From a virus: a stretch of DNA of 20,763 nucleotides. The position numbers and the translations under genes were made by a program. Location: positions 1 to 20,763 of IMG/VR virus record IMGVR_UViG_3300036806_000210. The stretch is one strand, 5' to 3'. The notes beneath the pieces were generated by a model. The model had not been told where the DNA came from and ran no database searches. It saw only the letters and a list, made by a program, of their open reading frames with translations. This document shows, one piece after another, positions 1 through 8,040 of the stretch (position 1 is the stretch's first letter; each line of letters starts with the position of its first letter).

Positions 1-494
1 CCATCACGCACAACGGCAATGTGGTTAATGCGGATATCCCGCTGCGCGTAATCATCGGTGCCTGGCATGGCATCGTATTCGGCGGTATATCCGACAGAGA
101 CTTCACGAAACTGATCGTGAAGAACTTTTGAAATCAGACTGGCGTCCTTGATCAGTAAATCGCCAATCAGCGCCTCCACCCCATCTGGGGCAAAGCCGCG
201 GCGCAGATTTTGGGCATGTCCGCGATGGAAAGCCCCTTCATTATCAGCGCTGACAAATTGGCCGGGGTGCTGATCGGTAACCGTTTTACCTTCACCGCTG
301 GCAATCGCGGCTGCCGAAAACACTTCTTCCGGCGATCGGTATACTTTTACTCGGTCCCGCTCCGGCAAGTCCAACTCACGGCCCAGATATTCCTGGTATC
401 CCGTGCGTGCTAGCGGTACGCCCAGGCATACGATGTAGCCTTCCGGCGTACGGGCGATGTTGTCGGAAATCCGATCAGCGTAAAAAGAGCGCAT
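1..494 (-). CDS. DUF2213-family prohead protease-like protein (N-terminal part, truncated by window edge)
   Basis: The frame is open from an ATG at 494 to the left edge, giving 164 complete codons and no stop. The opening (MRSFYADRISDNIARTPEGY) and the text LGVPLARTGYQEYLGREL are characteristic of the phage DUF2213 family, which resembles S78-type prohead proteases. Candidate catalytic residues are H76 (DQHPGQ) and S133 (REVSVGY), matching the His/Ser pattern of those proteases. Proteins of this kind process or scaffold the capsid precursor, and the major capsid gene would be expected just beyond the left edge. The gene follows the portal gene and a small acidic gene in the same direction, the usual portal-protease order. 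A weak GGAG lies 12 bases before the ATG. Family assignment is confident; protease activity is inferred from the motifs. Confidence 0.82.
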   Translation of the reverse strand, partial: MRSFYADRISDNIARTPEGYIVCLGVPLARTGYQEYLGRELDLPERDRVKVYRSPEEVFSAAAIASGEGKTVTDQHPGQFVSADNEGAFHRGHAQNLRRGFAPDGVEALIGDLLIKDASLISKVLHDQFREVSVGYTAEYDAMPGTDDYAQRDIRINHIAVVRD

Positions 495-572
495 AGATTA
501 TGCCTGCTCCGTTCGTTTCGGTGGGCACGCAGGAAGATAAAAAGGGGGGTCTTGGACTACGAAAACAACTAG

Positions 573-734
573 CTAGGCTTCTTCATCGAGCGGATCGAAG
601 CCCAGCAGTGAAACAACGTCGGCGGGAGTTTCTGCTAATTCGCTATCGTCATCGAGATCGTCATCGTCTGCAATCGCGCGCCAATCAATCGCTGGCGTAT
701 CCACGCTTCCAAACTGGATATCAGGCAGTGGCAT
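573..734 (-). CDS. Small acidic protein downstream of portal, function unknown
   Basis: A 53-residue protein whose ATG at 734 overlaps the last 14 bases of the portal gene in another frame. GAGGGG lies just upstream of this ATG, so I prefer it to an in-frame start at 767. It is very acidic (a DDDDLDDD run near residues 23-30) and ends with the motif DVVSLLGFDPLDEE. The overlap implies translational coupling to the portal gene. I do not recognise the family. The acidic character and the place between portal and protease would fit a small head-assembly or scaffold-like role, but this is a guess from position. Confidence 0.6.
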   Translation of the reverse strand: MPLPDIQFGSVDTPAIDWRAIADDDDLDDDSELAETPADVVSLLGFDPLDEEA

Positions 735-3261
735 GTTGCCCCTCGATACCATTGCGCCATGATGCAAACACTACCGGGCTGATATAGCTTTGCAACGCCA
801 CTGTGGGAGTATTGCCGAGTTTGCCAGAGACATGCTTAGCCACTTCCATCACGGCCTTTTTATAGCCAGTCTCATTGGTTGGAGCCGGGATGCTTTCCAT
901 CTTCTGCATCGCTTCCCGTGTGCCGAGCAATGTCCGAAAGTCTTTCGTCTTGAACTTGCCACCATTGAGAGTATGCGTGTATTCAAGAAGTGATTTGTCA
1001 CTCACTCCCGGAAACAGTTTTCCGTCTGCGCCGGCCTTTTGAGAACGCTCTCGCAAGATTGCAGCTAGGTTCTTGTCGGCCACTTTCAGATTCAGGGCCA
1101 CTCCCTTTTTCCCAGTGAAGCGCAAATACGTTTCGTCTCCTTCGGTTACTACATGGCGGCCTTCTAGCGTTGTAGCGCCGTATGCCTTCTGTTTCGCCTT
1201 GGTGTCGGTGTCGCTTCCCGGCCGTATGCCCATGCTCATCACAAGCTGAGATACTTGGGCGTTTTCCCGTACTTTGGCATCGGTCGATGACTGGAGCCGC
1301 TCTTCATTCTGTTTCCGCACTTTGTCAAACTTGGCATCTAGTTCTTTGATCCGTGCGAACTTCACGGCTGACTGACTCTTAGCGAACCGCTCGGAATACA
1401 CGTACTGCGCACGGCCCTTGGCGTCTTTGCCGATAGCCATCAGATCACCAGATGGATCGGGGTTGATCCTGACTTCATTCCATGCCGGTGGCAGCTTCAA
1501 CGCCTTGATGTGTTGTGGCCACTGTTCACGATTCGATGGAGCCGCTATTAGCGATGGCTTATTAGTGCTCTTGCTTGTCGTGAGGGCGGCTCCGCTATTG
1601 GGGCTGCTGGCTGCTGAGGATGCGCCACCACCGGGGCCTGACGTAAACTCACCACCGCCCGGACTGCCTGCTGACTCTCGCGGATGATCCGCTTCGCTCC
1701 ACTCGTCCTTAGTGGGCTTCTTTGATTTCGCCTGGGGATTATCGGCCTTAGCCTCTTCCTTCGGCGTCGCTTTCTTGGACTCTGTTTCTACCTGTTTAGC
1801 GGCGGCCTTGCTTTTTGTTTTACTGCCGCCGATATCCCCAAGCTCGTCATCGTTTAACGAATCCGGGCTTTCCGACTCCGCTTCTCCCAATTGCAGCGTG
1901 GTGTCGTCGCTTGCTGCTTCGATCTGCTCATCCGTGATGTTGGTCCACAATCCCGTGGCGTCGGACTGTTGGCGAAGTTCTTTCAGGCTTGTTTGCTGAC
2001 CAATAATGCCGCTGTTAAATACGCTCACCACCGCATCGGTGTTGGCTTTTCCTAGCTCGGCGCGTTCCTTTTCTGTCAATACCCGGGATGGCGCAAAACG
2101 ATAATCGAAATCCCGAGGCACATTGCCGAACGTGCTCATGGCAATCACGGGGAACAGTCTGTCTAAATTAGGCTGGAGGTCGTTCACCTGCTTCTGCGAC
2201 ACCATTTCGTCGTAGTTGTGTTCGTCGCCCTCGTTCGATTGGCCTAACCCAGTTTTGGTATCACCGTACAACTTGGTCATGGGGATGCCGGCAGCGCCGC
2301 ATACATCCAGCATGATCTTTTCGTATACATCCGCTAGTCCACCAAAACTATAGGCGTGATTCTCCATCCCTCCGGTATCGGGCAGAGCTAGCAGTCCCTG
2401 GCTGGTCATTAACTCGCTTTGGGCCGATAGCACGTTATAGGCCTGCTGTGCCAATACGCCGCCCGTGGCCAGCATCTGGTCCATGTTCTTGAACTTCAGC
2501 GCCATGATGTTGGCGCGAAACACGAGCGATGCGATATTCCAGCTGGTGTTGTCTCGCTTGCGAAGTTCGTCAAAGATCAGTTCATATTCACTGATGCCCC
2601 AGCGCATTTCCGCTTGCCATTCCCACATCGGCAGCGGCCGCCCGACAAAGCGCAACACACGGGAGCTATGCACCTTATACGCCCCGCCGTGTTCTGTGGT
2701 GATAATGTAATTGGCTGGTAGGCCGAAGTCCCGCGGATTGTTGAGATCCGTGTTCACTTCTTCACTGGGAGTGATGCCGCTCCAGCGGTCAAACACCAAC
2801 AGTCCCCGATAAGAATCTAGTTCAACGTCTTCGAGATCCAGCGGCTGATCCAGGATGCCTTCGTGGCCCTTAATCATCATCACCGCGCCGGCGCCGCCGA
2901 ACAATCTTCCCCAACGGATGCCTTCTAGTAATTTGCCGCGTGTTCCGGTGTGACGAACTACGCGATCGAATTCATCGATCTGCTTGGGCTTGACCTGGGA
3001 GTTGATGATCACCCAGTTCTTCATCATGTCTTCGGCTATGCAATCGATAACCCGCCTGGCTATCCAGTGGGACCGATACAGCGAAAGGCACAGAATATAA
3101 TTGCGTGTGAGGCGAGTAAGCGGATACGCCGTGGATTCCAGCAGATTCGGCGTGCCGTGCCCAGTCCTGGCGAGCGGATTAGAAAAAGCATCCTGCACAG
3201 CACGGTCCATCGTATATGGCCCGGTTAGCCGCTGCTGTTTGACCTTGCAGTTAAACTGCAT
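721..3261 (-). CDS. Portal protein (DUF1073-like) fused to a C-terminal type IB DNA topoisomerase
   Basis: An 846-residue protein with two parts. Residues about 18-450 form a DUF1073-type portal (for example GTPNLLESTAYPLTRLTRNY, SHWIARRVIDCIAEDM, IPMTKLYGDTKTGLGQSNEG), the dodecameric ring through which DNA is packaged and ejected. Residues about 455-575 are a low-complexity Lys/Glu/Ser/Gly linker with a PGGGEFTSGPGGG stretch. Residues about 583-835 match a poxvirus/bacterial-type topoisomerase IB: LPPAWNEVRINPDP, GRAQYVYSERF, R680 (SMGIRPGS), ATTLEGRHV, K718 (FTGKKG), R776 (KDFRT), N817 (LGNTP) and nucleophile Y826 (SYISP). The full pentad is present, with Asn replacing the His of vaccinia enzyme. 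The frame is continuous. The first ATG at 3261 has only weak SD-like sequence (AGG about 10 bases upstream); the ATG at 3210 (MDRAVQDAF) fits portal starts better. Both domains are confident; relaxation activity inside the virion is inferred. Confidence 0.9.
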   Translation of the reverse strand: MQFNCKVKQQRLTGPYTMDRAVQDAFSNPLARTGHGTPNLLESTAYPLTRLTRNYILCLSLYRSHWIARRVIDCIAEDMMKNWVIINSQVKPKQIDEFDRVVRHTGTRGKLLEGIRWGRLFGGAGAVMMIKGHEGILDQPLDLEDVELDSYRGLLVFDRWSGITPSEEVNTDLNNPRDFGLPANYIITTEHGGAYKVHSSRVLRFVGRPLPMWEWQAEMRWGISEYELIFDELRKRDNTSWNIASLVFRANIMALKFKNMDQMLATGGVLAQQAYNVLSAQSELMTSQGLLALPDTGGMENHAYSFGGLADVYEKIMLDVCGAAGIPMTKLYGDTKTGLGQSNEGDEHNYDEMVSQKQVNDLQPNLDRLFPVIAMSTFGNVPRDFDYRFAPSRVLTEKERAELGKANTDAVVSVFNSGIIGQQTSLKELRQQSDATGLWTNITDEQIEAASDDTTLQLGEAESESPDSLNDDELGDIGGSKTKSKAAAKQVETESKKATPKEEAKADNPQAKSKKPTKDEWSEADHPRESAGSPGGGEFTSGPGGGASSAASSPNSGAALTTSKSTNKPSLIAAPSNREQWPQHIKALKLPPAWNEVRINPDPSGDLMAIGKDAKGRAQYVYSERFAKSQSAVKFARIKELDAKFDKVRKQNEERLQSSTDAKVRENAQVSQLVMSMGIRPGSDTDTKAKQKAYGATTLEGRHVVTEGDETYLRFTGKKGVALNLKVADKNLAAILRERSQKAGADGKLFPGVSDKSLLEYTHTLNGGKFKTKDFRTLLGTREAMQKMESIPAPTNETGYKKAVMEVAKHVSGKLGNTPTVALQSYISPVVFASWRNGIEGQHATA

Positions 3262-3279
3262 AGAAGCGCCTGAACACTC

Positions 3280-5790
3280 TTAGAAACAATTGAACCACCA
3301 CTTGTATGCTGTGCTCGTGGCTAATGCCGTAGTTGCTGTAGTGACCGTAAACGTTGTCGTAGAGGTAGCCGACACGTAGGGCTTGGCCGCGACCGCCAGG
3401 ACACTAGCTGCGGAATTTGCCGGTTCAATCACGCATGCTCCCGGCGCTTGCGGCAGTGCTGGAACAAATGTCACAGTGGCGAGTGTTGCAGCCGTAGCAG
3501 GCGAACCGGTTCCCGTTGTGATATTTAGGATGCCGGCATTCGCATGACCACCTGTTGTTACGGTCGGTGATGTTCCCGCTCCCGTTCCGGCCGCGATAGT
3601 AGTTGCCGAGCCGGAAGAAATAAAGGCCGGTGTCGCCGCTATCGTTCCGTCCGTGTTCTGGTTGCAGACCAGCGTGCTTGAGTTGACCTGATTTAGCCAT
3701 ACGCCAGTGCCAGAGCCCGCCAGCGTTCCTCCTGGACATTTGCCGTCTGGCACAAAGAAGTGGCTACCGGTGGCGAATGCAGACGCCGCAACTACGGAGT
3801 AGGGGATATCGGTATCTTGCACGCGATCATAGGCACCAAGCCCAGCAAACGGAGCGCTCGTGTTGTTGTTCCAGAGCGCGTTTGTAAAGCCCGTGCCGGA
3901 CGTGTAAGTGCTGTAGGTCGTGGTATTGAGGTTCAATGTCATCGTGCTGCCAGCTACGGCTGTGATTGCTGGGCATTGTCCGTTTATCTGCGTCATGCCC
4001 TGAACCTGCCAGAAACAAATTCTCGCACCCACGATAAATTGGCTGGGCACTGAACCACTAACTACGTAATGCGCACTCGTCGCCTTACTGATCGAAGTGA
4101 TTCCGGCTGAATTATTTACGCCCAGGATCGCTACCGGTAGCTGGTACGCCGCTGTGCCGTAATTTAACCCCAGATCGTTATTGTAAATCTGCTCTTGGTA
4201 AATGCTCGATGTTCCAGCATCTACGATGACGCAAGTGCTCATGGGCTGGCCGCTACCGTAAGTAGAGCCAGCTCCGGCAAACGTCGTTACATTCGCTAGA
4301 CAGTGGTTATTGAAAAACCGATCCCCGCCCGTAGTGGAACCCGCACCGAGCGTGTATCCCACTGCGGAATTGAGAACGTAATTGTCATGGATAATCGTGC
4401 CTTCACCGTGAATTCCGAAGTACATTGTTCCGTAGATGAAATTGTTGTCTACCTCGTCGGGCAAATCCACCAGTCGCGATCCTTGATTCGTTGAAGTGAT
4501 GCCTGAGTCGCCGCCGTAGATGTGATTATGATGGCAATGATTAGCGAACCCACCCTCTTCCCCGCAATACATACTCTGTTCGCCCGAATTGATAATAGTG
4601 TTATCGTGCGCGTTGTTCATGGCTGCGTTTACTCCCAGCCGGATACCGCTCCACGCCTGATTGTTGAGGTAATTGTCGGCAATCGTGGTTCCCCAGCATT
4701 GATACACCAGAATCCCATTGCCATTGCCGCCCGCGCTGCCACCCGATTCGTAATCGGTGGTGTTTTGGATATTGTTCCCCGCTACCTGCCCGTTGCAGAA
4801 ATCAGAACTGCCTGTGCCGCCTGAATGCTCAAAGAATATTGCATTGTCGCTCTGGCCGTAAATAATGTTGTTTGTGACCTGGACCGCATTGGTAGCGTTT
4901 CCAAAGTCGATTGTCGCAAACGATCCGTATGACTGCCACAGAGCCGTGTTATGGTCGATCTGCACGCCATCGCTGTTGTAGACCTGTATCTCCTCGACGT
5001 TATGGGAAGAATCGCCTGAGGACTCAAACTCATTGCCTTTAATCAAAACGATTGCGCTGTTGTTGATGCTGATAAGCGGCGCGCTTGTATTCACAGAGTT
5101 ACCGTCGATCAGGCAATTCTCAATCGAGATATTGTTGGTGAAACTGCTGGTAATGATCGATGCCGTTGTTGAGCCTGCGACCAGCCGAACCCCGGCAAGA
5201 ATCCCATCGCAAACTAGGTGTCCATTTGTGGGGATCGCGATGTTCTTCATGGCGCAGATTTTGCCGCTGCGAATGTGGATCGTGCCATAGGCAGCCCACG
5301 CAGCATTCATGTGGGACGAGTCGTCAGTGCTCCCGTCGCATACCGCGCCGAAATCCTGAAGATAATGCGGTCGAAATATGGCCGATGCGACGGTTTGACT
5401 CGCCCCGCCCGTAGCTGGTTCGGTGACTGTCAGGGTGGAAAAGTCCAGGGTGCCGGATATGTCGCTGTAGGCTGGCTGCGATTTTGAGATTACTCCTGCC
5501 GCCGAAATCGCGTTAATCCATTGATGCGACGTGGACGAGGCGGGGACGACGCCCACCGACACGGTTCCGCTTTCGTTTTTTGCTGAGAAATTCTTGCTAG
5601 TGCTGTCCAGATACGTTTTAATGAAGCCCGCCGCGGGGGTAGACGGCGCGCTTATGGCCGCATACGTTTCGCTCCCCGTTACCACCACGGACTGATTGGC
5701 GACTCCGTTACTGGTCACTTGGCCGTTGCAGGCAAGAGCCATGCACAGGAAGCTAAAGAGATACGCGGCAACTGTTCTGCTCATTGACAT
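3280..5790 (-). CDS. Tailspike or tail fibre with right-handed beta-helix and signal-peptide-like N-terminus
   Basis: An 836-residue protein. Residues 1-24 are hydrophobic with a Sec-type signal-peptide look (AYLFSFLCMALACNGQ); the Cys context is not a good lipobox. Residues about 35-115 form a module seen at the start of phage fibres (KNESGTVSVG, HQWINAISAAGVISKSQPAY). At about 146 the text DFGAVCDGSTDD marks the entry to a pectate-lyase-like beta-helix, followed by many helix rungs rich in N-x-I patterns (NNISIENCLIDGN, DNYLNN, HDNYVLN) to about 560. The last 90 residues (HANAGILNITTGTGSPATAAT through STAYKWWFNCF) form a beta module common at the C-termini of phage fibres. It likely binds or degrades host surface glycan. 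It starts 9 bases after the preceding fibre gene with no clear ribosome binding site, so coupling is likely. Confidence 0.85.
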   Translation of the reverse strand: MSMSRTVAAYLFSFLCMALACNGQVTSNGVANQSVVVTGSETYAAISAPSTPAAGFIKTYLDSTSKNFSAKNESGTVSVGVVPASSTSHQWINAISAAGVISKSQPAYSDISGTLDFSTLTVTEPATGGASQTVASAIFRPHYLQDFGAVCDGSTDDSSHMNAAWAAYGTIHIRSGKICAMKNIAIPTNGHLVCDGILAGVRLVAGSTTASIITSSFTNNISIENCLIDGNSVNTSAPLISINNSAIVLIKGNEFESSGDSSHNVEEIQVYNSDGVQIDHNTALWQSYGSFATIDFGNATNAVQVTNNIIYGQSDNAIFFEHSGGTGSSDFCNGQVAGNNIQNTTDYESGGSAGGNGNGILVYQCWGTTIADNYLNNQAWSGIRLGVNAAMNNAHDNTIINSGEQSMYCGEEGGFANHCHHNHIYGGDSGITSTNQGSRLVDLPDEVDNNFIYGTMYFGIHGEGTIIHDNYVLNSAVGYTLGAGSTTGGDRFFNNHCLANVTTFAGAGSTYGSGQPMSTCVIVDAGTSSIYQEQIYNNDLGLNYGTAAYQLPVAILGVNNSAGITSISKATSAHYVVSGSVPSQFIVGARICFWQVQGMTQINGQCPAITAVAGSTMTLNLNTTTYSTYTSGTGFTNALWNNNTSAPFAGLGAYDRVQDTDIPYSVVAASAFATGSHFFVPDGKCPGGTLAGSGTGVWLNQVNSSTLVCNQNTDGTIAATPAFISSGSATTIAAGTGAGTSPTVTTGGHANAGILNITTGTGSPATAATLATVTFVPALPQAPGACVIEPANSAASVLAVAAKPYVSATSTTTFTVTTATTALATSTAYKWWFNCF

Positions 5791-5798
5791 GGTGGTTA

Positions 5799-7178
5799 TT
5801 ATTGATTGATCACGGGCGCCGATATGGCGTATAGATTGGAGCCATCAAAACTGGCAAATTCCTGTACACCGCATTTACTGGCCGTCATGATGGACGGGTC
5901 AAAGGCGCCCTTAATGGCGGTCGGCCATACGAACGTGCGCCCGGCTGTAGCGTCCTCACAGACTTGGATCATGGCCGTTTGGCCCTGCACTACTCCGGTT
6001 ACTGAGCTGCTGGTGACGTTACCCGTCAGCGTGATAGTCTGCAGCACTATGCCGTTACCGCCAAGCGCGAAAGTAGGAGTGCTCGAGAACGTAACCGTTG
6101 TGGCTATTCCGATCGTTGGTGACGCCCAAGTGCCATCGCCGCGGAAGAACGTGGAACTGGACGCACTCGTTCCGCTATTCATCTGCGATGTAGCTATGTT
6201 TCCCTTTAGATTGGTAAACGATGACTGTAATGCGTAAGCCGTCGACGTGCTGTTGGCGTGGAACGTCGTGGCTAGACATGTACTAGCTGTCGCCGTTCCG
6301 GCCGCCGTGCTAATCGTGGGTGCATTACTGACGGTGGTGGGCCATACAAACGTGCGTCCGCCAGTCCCGTCCTGACAAATCAGAAACGTTAAGTGCTGCC
6401 CTGACAGCATGTTGGTAATCGTTGAACTGGTTACGTTTCCTGTTAGCGTGATCACCTGAAGATCCGACAGAGATGCATCAAACGCTGGGGTGGACGAGAA
6501 GCTGACTGTATTGATTGGCGTAACGTTGCGCCCTGTGATCAAGGTCCCCGGAGCGGCTGTTCCGGTATTCACTTGCACTTGGCCGGCGCTAGCTCTTGAG
6601 AAGTACGTATCTGCTGAAACATCGGCCGTAGTGCTGCTGCTTGACCAACCAAGTACTCCCCCCGAAGTGGTGTTGACTACTGGATTTGCGCCTCCGTTGA
6701 TGATGGCTAACGGATTTATGCTGTTGGTGGTGTCCTTTATGCTTAGAGTGCCAGCCGATTCGTTAAGCCGAAATGTATGGTGGGAGCTTTCCGTTCCGGT
6801 CAGGCTGAAGTACGGAGTTGAGCCTGTAAGATCCACGACTCCATCCGTGACGGTGAACTTCGAGTTGCCATTATTAGGCCACACACTAAACGGCTTTGTA
6901 GTACTCCCGGCTCCCTGGAGGATCTTGAATAGATAGCCCGTTCCGCTGTTACTTGTGCCATCTTGCAGAACAAACAAATCTCCTGAACTGGTAGTGGTAT
7001 TCCATGTGCGTGTTTCGGAATTAGCCGCCATGGTGAGGCTTGTGTTTCCGCTTGGGTTAGTGATTAAATTCCACGGAAGATGAATATTCTCTGGTGTTCC
7101 ATTGATGTCCTGGGCAATAAGTCTGCCCATGACAACGCACGCACACAGGCATACCGCGACTGCAATTGGTTTCAGCAT
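5799..7178 (-). CDS. Tail fibre or adhesin with signal peptide and two copies of a beta module
   Basis: A 459-residue protein. Residues 1-22 look like a Sec signal peptide (MLKPIAVAVCLCACVVMGRL). Residues about 35-160 form a fibre-type beta region. Residues about 224-316 and 361-454 are two copies of one module with the shared pattern FSSTPxF, ITLTGNVTSS, GQ, and GRTFVWP. They are joined by a linker of the kind seen in phage fibres (MNSGTSASSSTFFRGDGTWA). A third copy lies in the protein at 12656-13270. The role is probably receptor binding or fibre structure next to the tailspike encoded immediately downstream. No Shine-Dalgarno is visible before the ATG. Since fibres are normally assembled in the cytoplasm, the signal peptide is odd; an alternative is a phage-encoded protein displayed on the host surface. 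Confidence 0.75.
   Translation of the reverse strand: MLKPIAVAVCLCACVVMGRLIAQDINGTPENIHLPWNLITNPSGNTSLTMAANSETRTWNTTTSSGDLFVLQDGTSNSGTGYLFKILQGAGSTTKPFSVWPNNGNSKFTVTDGVVDLTGSTPYFSLTGTESSHHTFRLNESAGTLSIKDTTNSINPLAIINGGANPVVNTTSGGVLGWSSSSTTADVSADTYFSRASAGQVQVNTGTAAPGTLITGRNVTPINTVSFSSTPAFDASLSDLQVITLTGNVTSSTITNMLSGQHLTFLICQDGTGGRTFVWPTTVSNAPTISTAAGTATASTCLATTFHANSTSTAYALQSSFTNLKGNIATSQMNSGTSASSSTFFRGDGTWASPTIGIATTVTFSSTPTFALGGNGIVLQTITLTGNVTSSSVTGVVQGQTAMIQVCEDATAGRTFVWPTAIKGAFDPSIMTASKCGVQEFASFDGSNLYAISAPVINQ
5817..6098 (-). repeat. Adhesin module, copy 2 (residues about 361-454 of the fibre)
   Basis: Protein-level repeat of about 92 residues with the signature FSSTPTF ... ITLTGNVTSS ... GQ ... 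GRTFVWPT. It is clearly diverged at the nucleotide level from the other two copies, so it is an old duplication or shuffled domain rather than a recent repeat. Confidence 0.75.
6231..6509 (-). repeat. Adhesin module, copy 1 (residues about 224-316 of the fibre)
   Basis: Same module as at 5817-6098 and 12680-12952. This copy carries NTVSFSSTPAFDASL, ITLTGNVTSSTI and TGGRTFVWP, and is closer in wording to the copy at 12680-12952 (NTVSFSTTPTFDASL) than to its neighbour in the same protein. Confidence 0.75.
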
Positions 7179-7208
7179 GGAGAGGGTAATAGGTATACGG
7201 CGCGGATG

Positions 7209-7286
7209 TTAATCGAGTTTGCCGCCCTTGCGGGCTATGCCAAACAGCACGCAGACGAGATCTATAACTAGGCGAATGAAATACAT
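7209..7286 (-). CDS. Possible 25-residue small membrane peptide
   Basis: A short frame from ATG 7286 to TAA 7209 reads MYFIRLVIDLVCVLFGIARK followed by GGKLD: a hydrophobic stretch of about 15 residues and a basic end. It fills the gap between the Ig-like gene and the fibre gene. No good Shine-Dalgarno is visible and nothing is recognised, so this may be chance. The rest of the gap 7179-7364 shows no other feature I can support. Confidence 0.25.
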   Translation of the reverse strand: MYFIRLVIDLVCVLFGIARKGGKLD

Positions 7287-7364
7287 GAAATGCTTACTGT
7301 GCTGGACGTTTGTCCGGGCCTTGCGTGTCTCTTGTCGTTTTTGCTACCGGGAAAGCGCCCGCGC

Positions 7365-7420
7365 CTACTTGCCATATCCGTTCTGACCGTAGCCGCCTGG
7401 CCCGTAACCGCTCCCCGGGA
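7365..7420 (-). other. -1 frame Gly/Tyr-rich extension of the Ig-like protein
   Basis: Directly past the stop of the Ig-like gene (TAG 7421-7423) the -1 frame reads LVPGSGYGPGGYGQNGYGK and stops with TAG at 7365-7367. This frame has no ATG upstream before a stop at 7596-7598. The junction is ACC CCT TAG: tRNA-Pro on CCT can slip back one base to CCC with a stop in the A site. Either a programmed -1 frameshift or a one-base indel in the CCCC run would attach this 19-residue tail. The composition looks selected rather than random. Confidence 0.4.
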
Positions 7421-7744
7421 CTAAGGGGTCGGCGTGCCGAAGGTGACCACTAGCTGGGAGGCAACGCCGGCTTTCAGCGTAATTGCCACGGATGCCGAAA
7501 GAACTTCCGTTTTAGTGTCTGCCTCGGTTGCTGTTGCCGTGATGCTCAACGTCGCCTGCCCCACCGCAACGCCAGTGATGATTCCGCCCAGCAGGTTATT
7601 AGGATCAGTAGCTACGGTAAAGACCGCGGGATTGTCAGACGATACGCCTACAGCCGATAGCACCGCGCTACTGGGATGGCCGGCGCTATCCGTGGGTGCT
7701 ATCGAGAACTTCACCACTTGGTCATATGCCATCGAAAATTGCAT
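7421..7744 (-). CDS. Bacterial Ig-like (Big_2 type) domain virion protein
   Basis: A 107-residue protein made almost entirely of one Ig-like beta-sandwich domain (FSIAPTDSAGHPSSA, SDNPAVFTVATDP, GIITGVAVGQATLSITATA). Such domains decorate phage capsids, tails and fibres and give weak adhesion to surfaces. I chose the ATG at 7744 because AAGAGG lies nine bases upstream. The same frame stays open to an ATG at 7870, which would add 42 Trp-rich residues (FWRNLWRFYWNGRW) with only poor ribosome binding sequence; that longer form cannot be excluded. The frame ends at ACC CCT TAG, where a -1 slip would add a Gly/Tyr-rich tail (7365-7420). It lies between a glycosyltransferase gene and the fibre gene. 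Confidence 0.7.
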   Translation of the reverse strand: MQFSMAYDQVVKFSIAPTDSAGHPSSAVLSAVGVSSDNPAVFTVATDPNNLLGGIITGVAVGQATLSITATATEADTKTEVLSASVAITLKAGVASQLVVTFGTPTP

Positions 7745-7753
7745 GTTAATTAA

Positions 7754-7759
7754 CCTCTT
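7754..7759 (-). promoter_or_regulatory. Ribosome binding site deciding the start of the Ig-like gene
   Basis: AAGAGG on the minus strand, nine bases before ATG 7744. It is one of the best Shine-Dalgarno matches in the window and favours the shorter protein over the start at 7870. Confidence 0.65.
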
Positions 7760-7899
7760 GTGATCGATCGAAATATTCAGTTTCGTGATTGGGGGATGCC
7801 AGCGCCCATTCCAATAGAAACGCCAGAGATTCCGCCAGAAATCACCCAATGAGAGATTCTTTGATTCCATTTCTATTTCGCTGGCGGGTCGGGCTTTGT

Positions 7900-7973
7900 C
7901 CTCGGTGGAAGAACGCAGCCGGAGTGTCTACATTACTTGTCGGAAGAACCGGGATTCTTCCTATCCACCGAGG
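7900..7973 (-). repeat. Long inverted repeat enclosing a second hairpin
   Basis: A perfect 10-base inverted repeat, CCTCGGTGGA (7973-7964) and TCCACCGAGG (7909-7900). Inside it GGAAGAA and TTCTTCC (7961-7955 and 7948-7942) form a 7-bp hairpin with a 6-base loop. A further TTCTTCC at the base of the right arm could pair alternatively with GGAAGAA. No U-run follows, so it is not a standard terminator. It could be a structured RNA, an operator, or a recombination site remnant. Confidence 0.6.
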
Positions 7974-8040
7974 TCTTGAAGTGGCGGCGCCTGCTCTGCG
8001 TGGCGCCCTACTGTCAGCGGGACGTGTTTAATGGTCGAGG

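Noticed and set aside
5806-6936. Plus-strand frames of 143 and 148 residues opposite the fibre gene
   Set aside because: They are antisense to the repeated adhesin modules, whose conserved protein signature is on the minus strand.
7268-7375. 35-residue basic frame (MASRRGRFPGSKNDK...) starting across the end of the Gly/Tyr-rich tail
   Set aside because: No Shine-Dalgarno, no recognised family, and it overlaps the alternative 25-residue frame; too weak to list.
7789-8031. 80-residue plus-strand frame over the inverted-repeat spacer
   Set aside because: It would be the only gene on the plus strand, has no ribosome binding site, and its reading text shows no family features.
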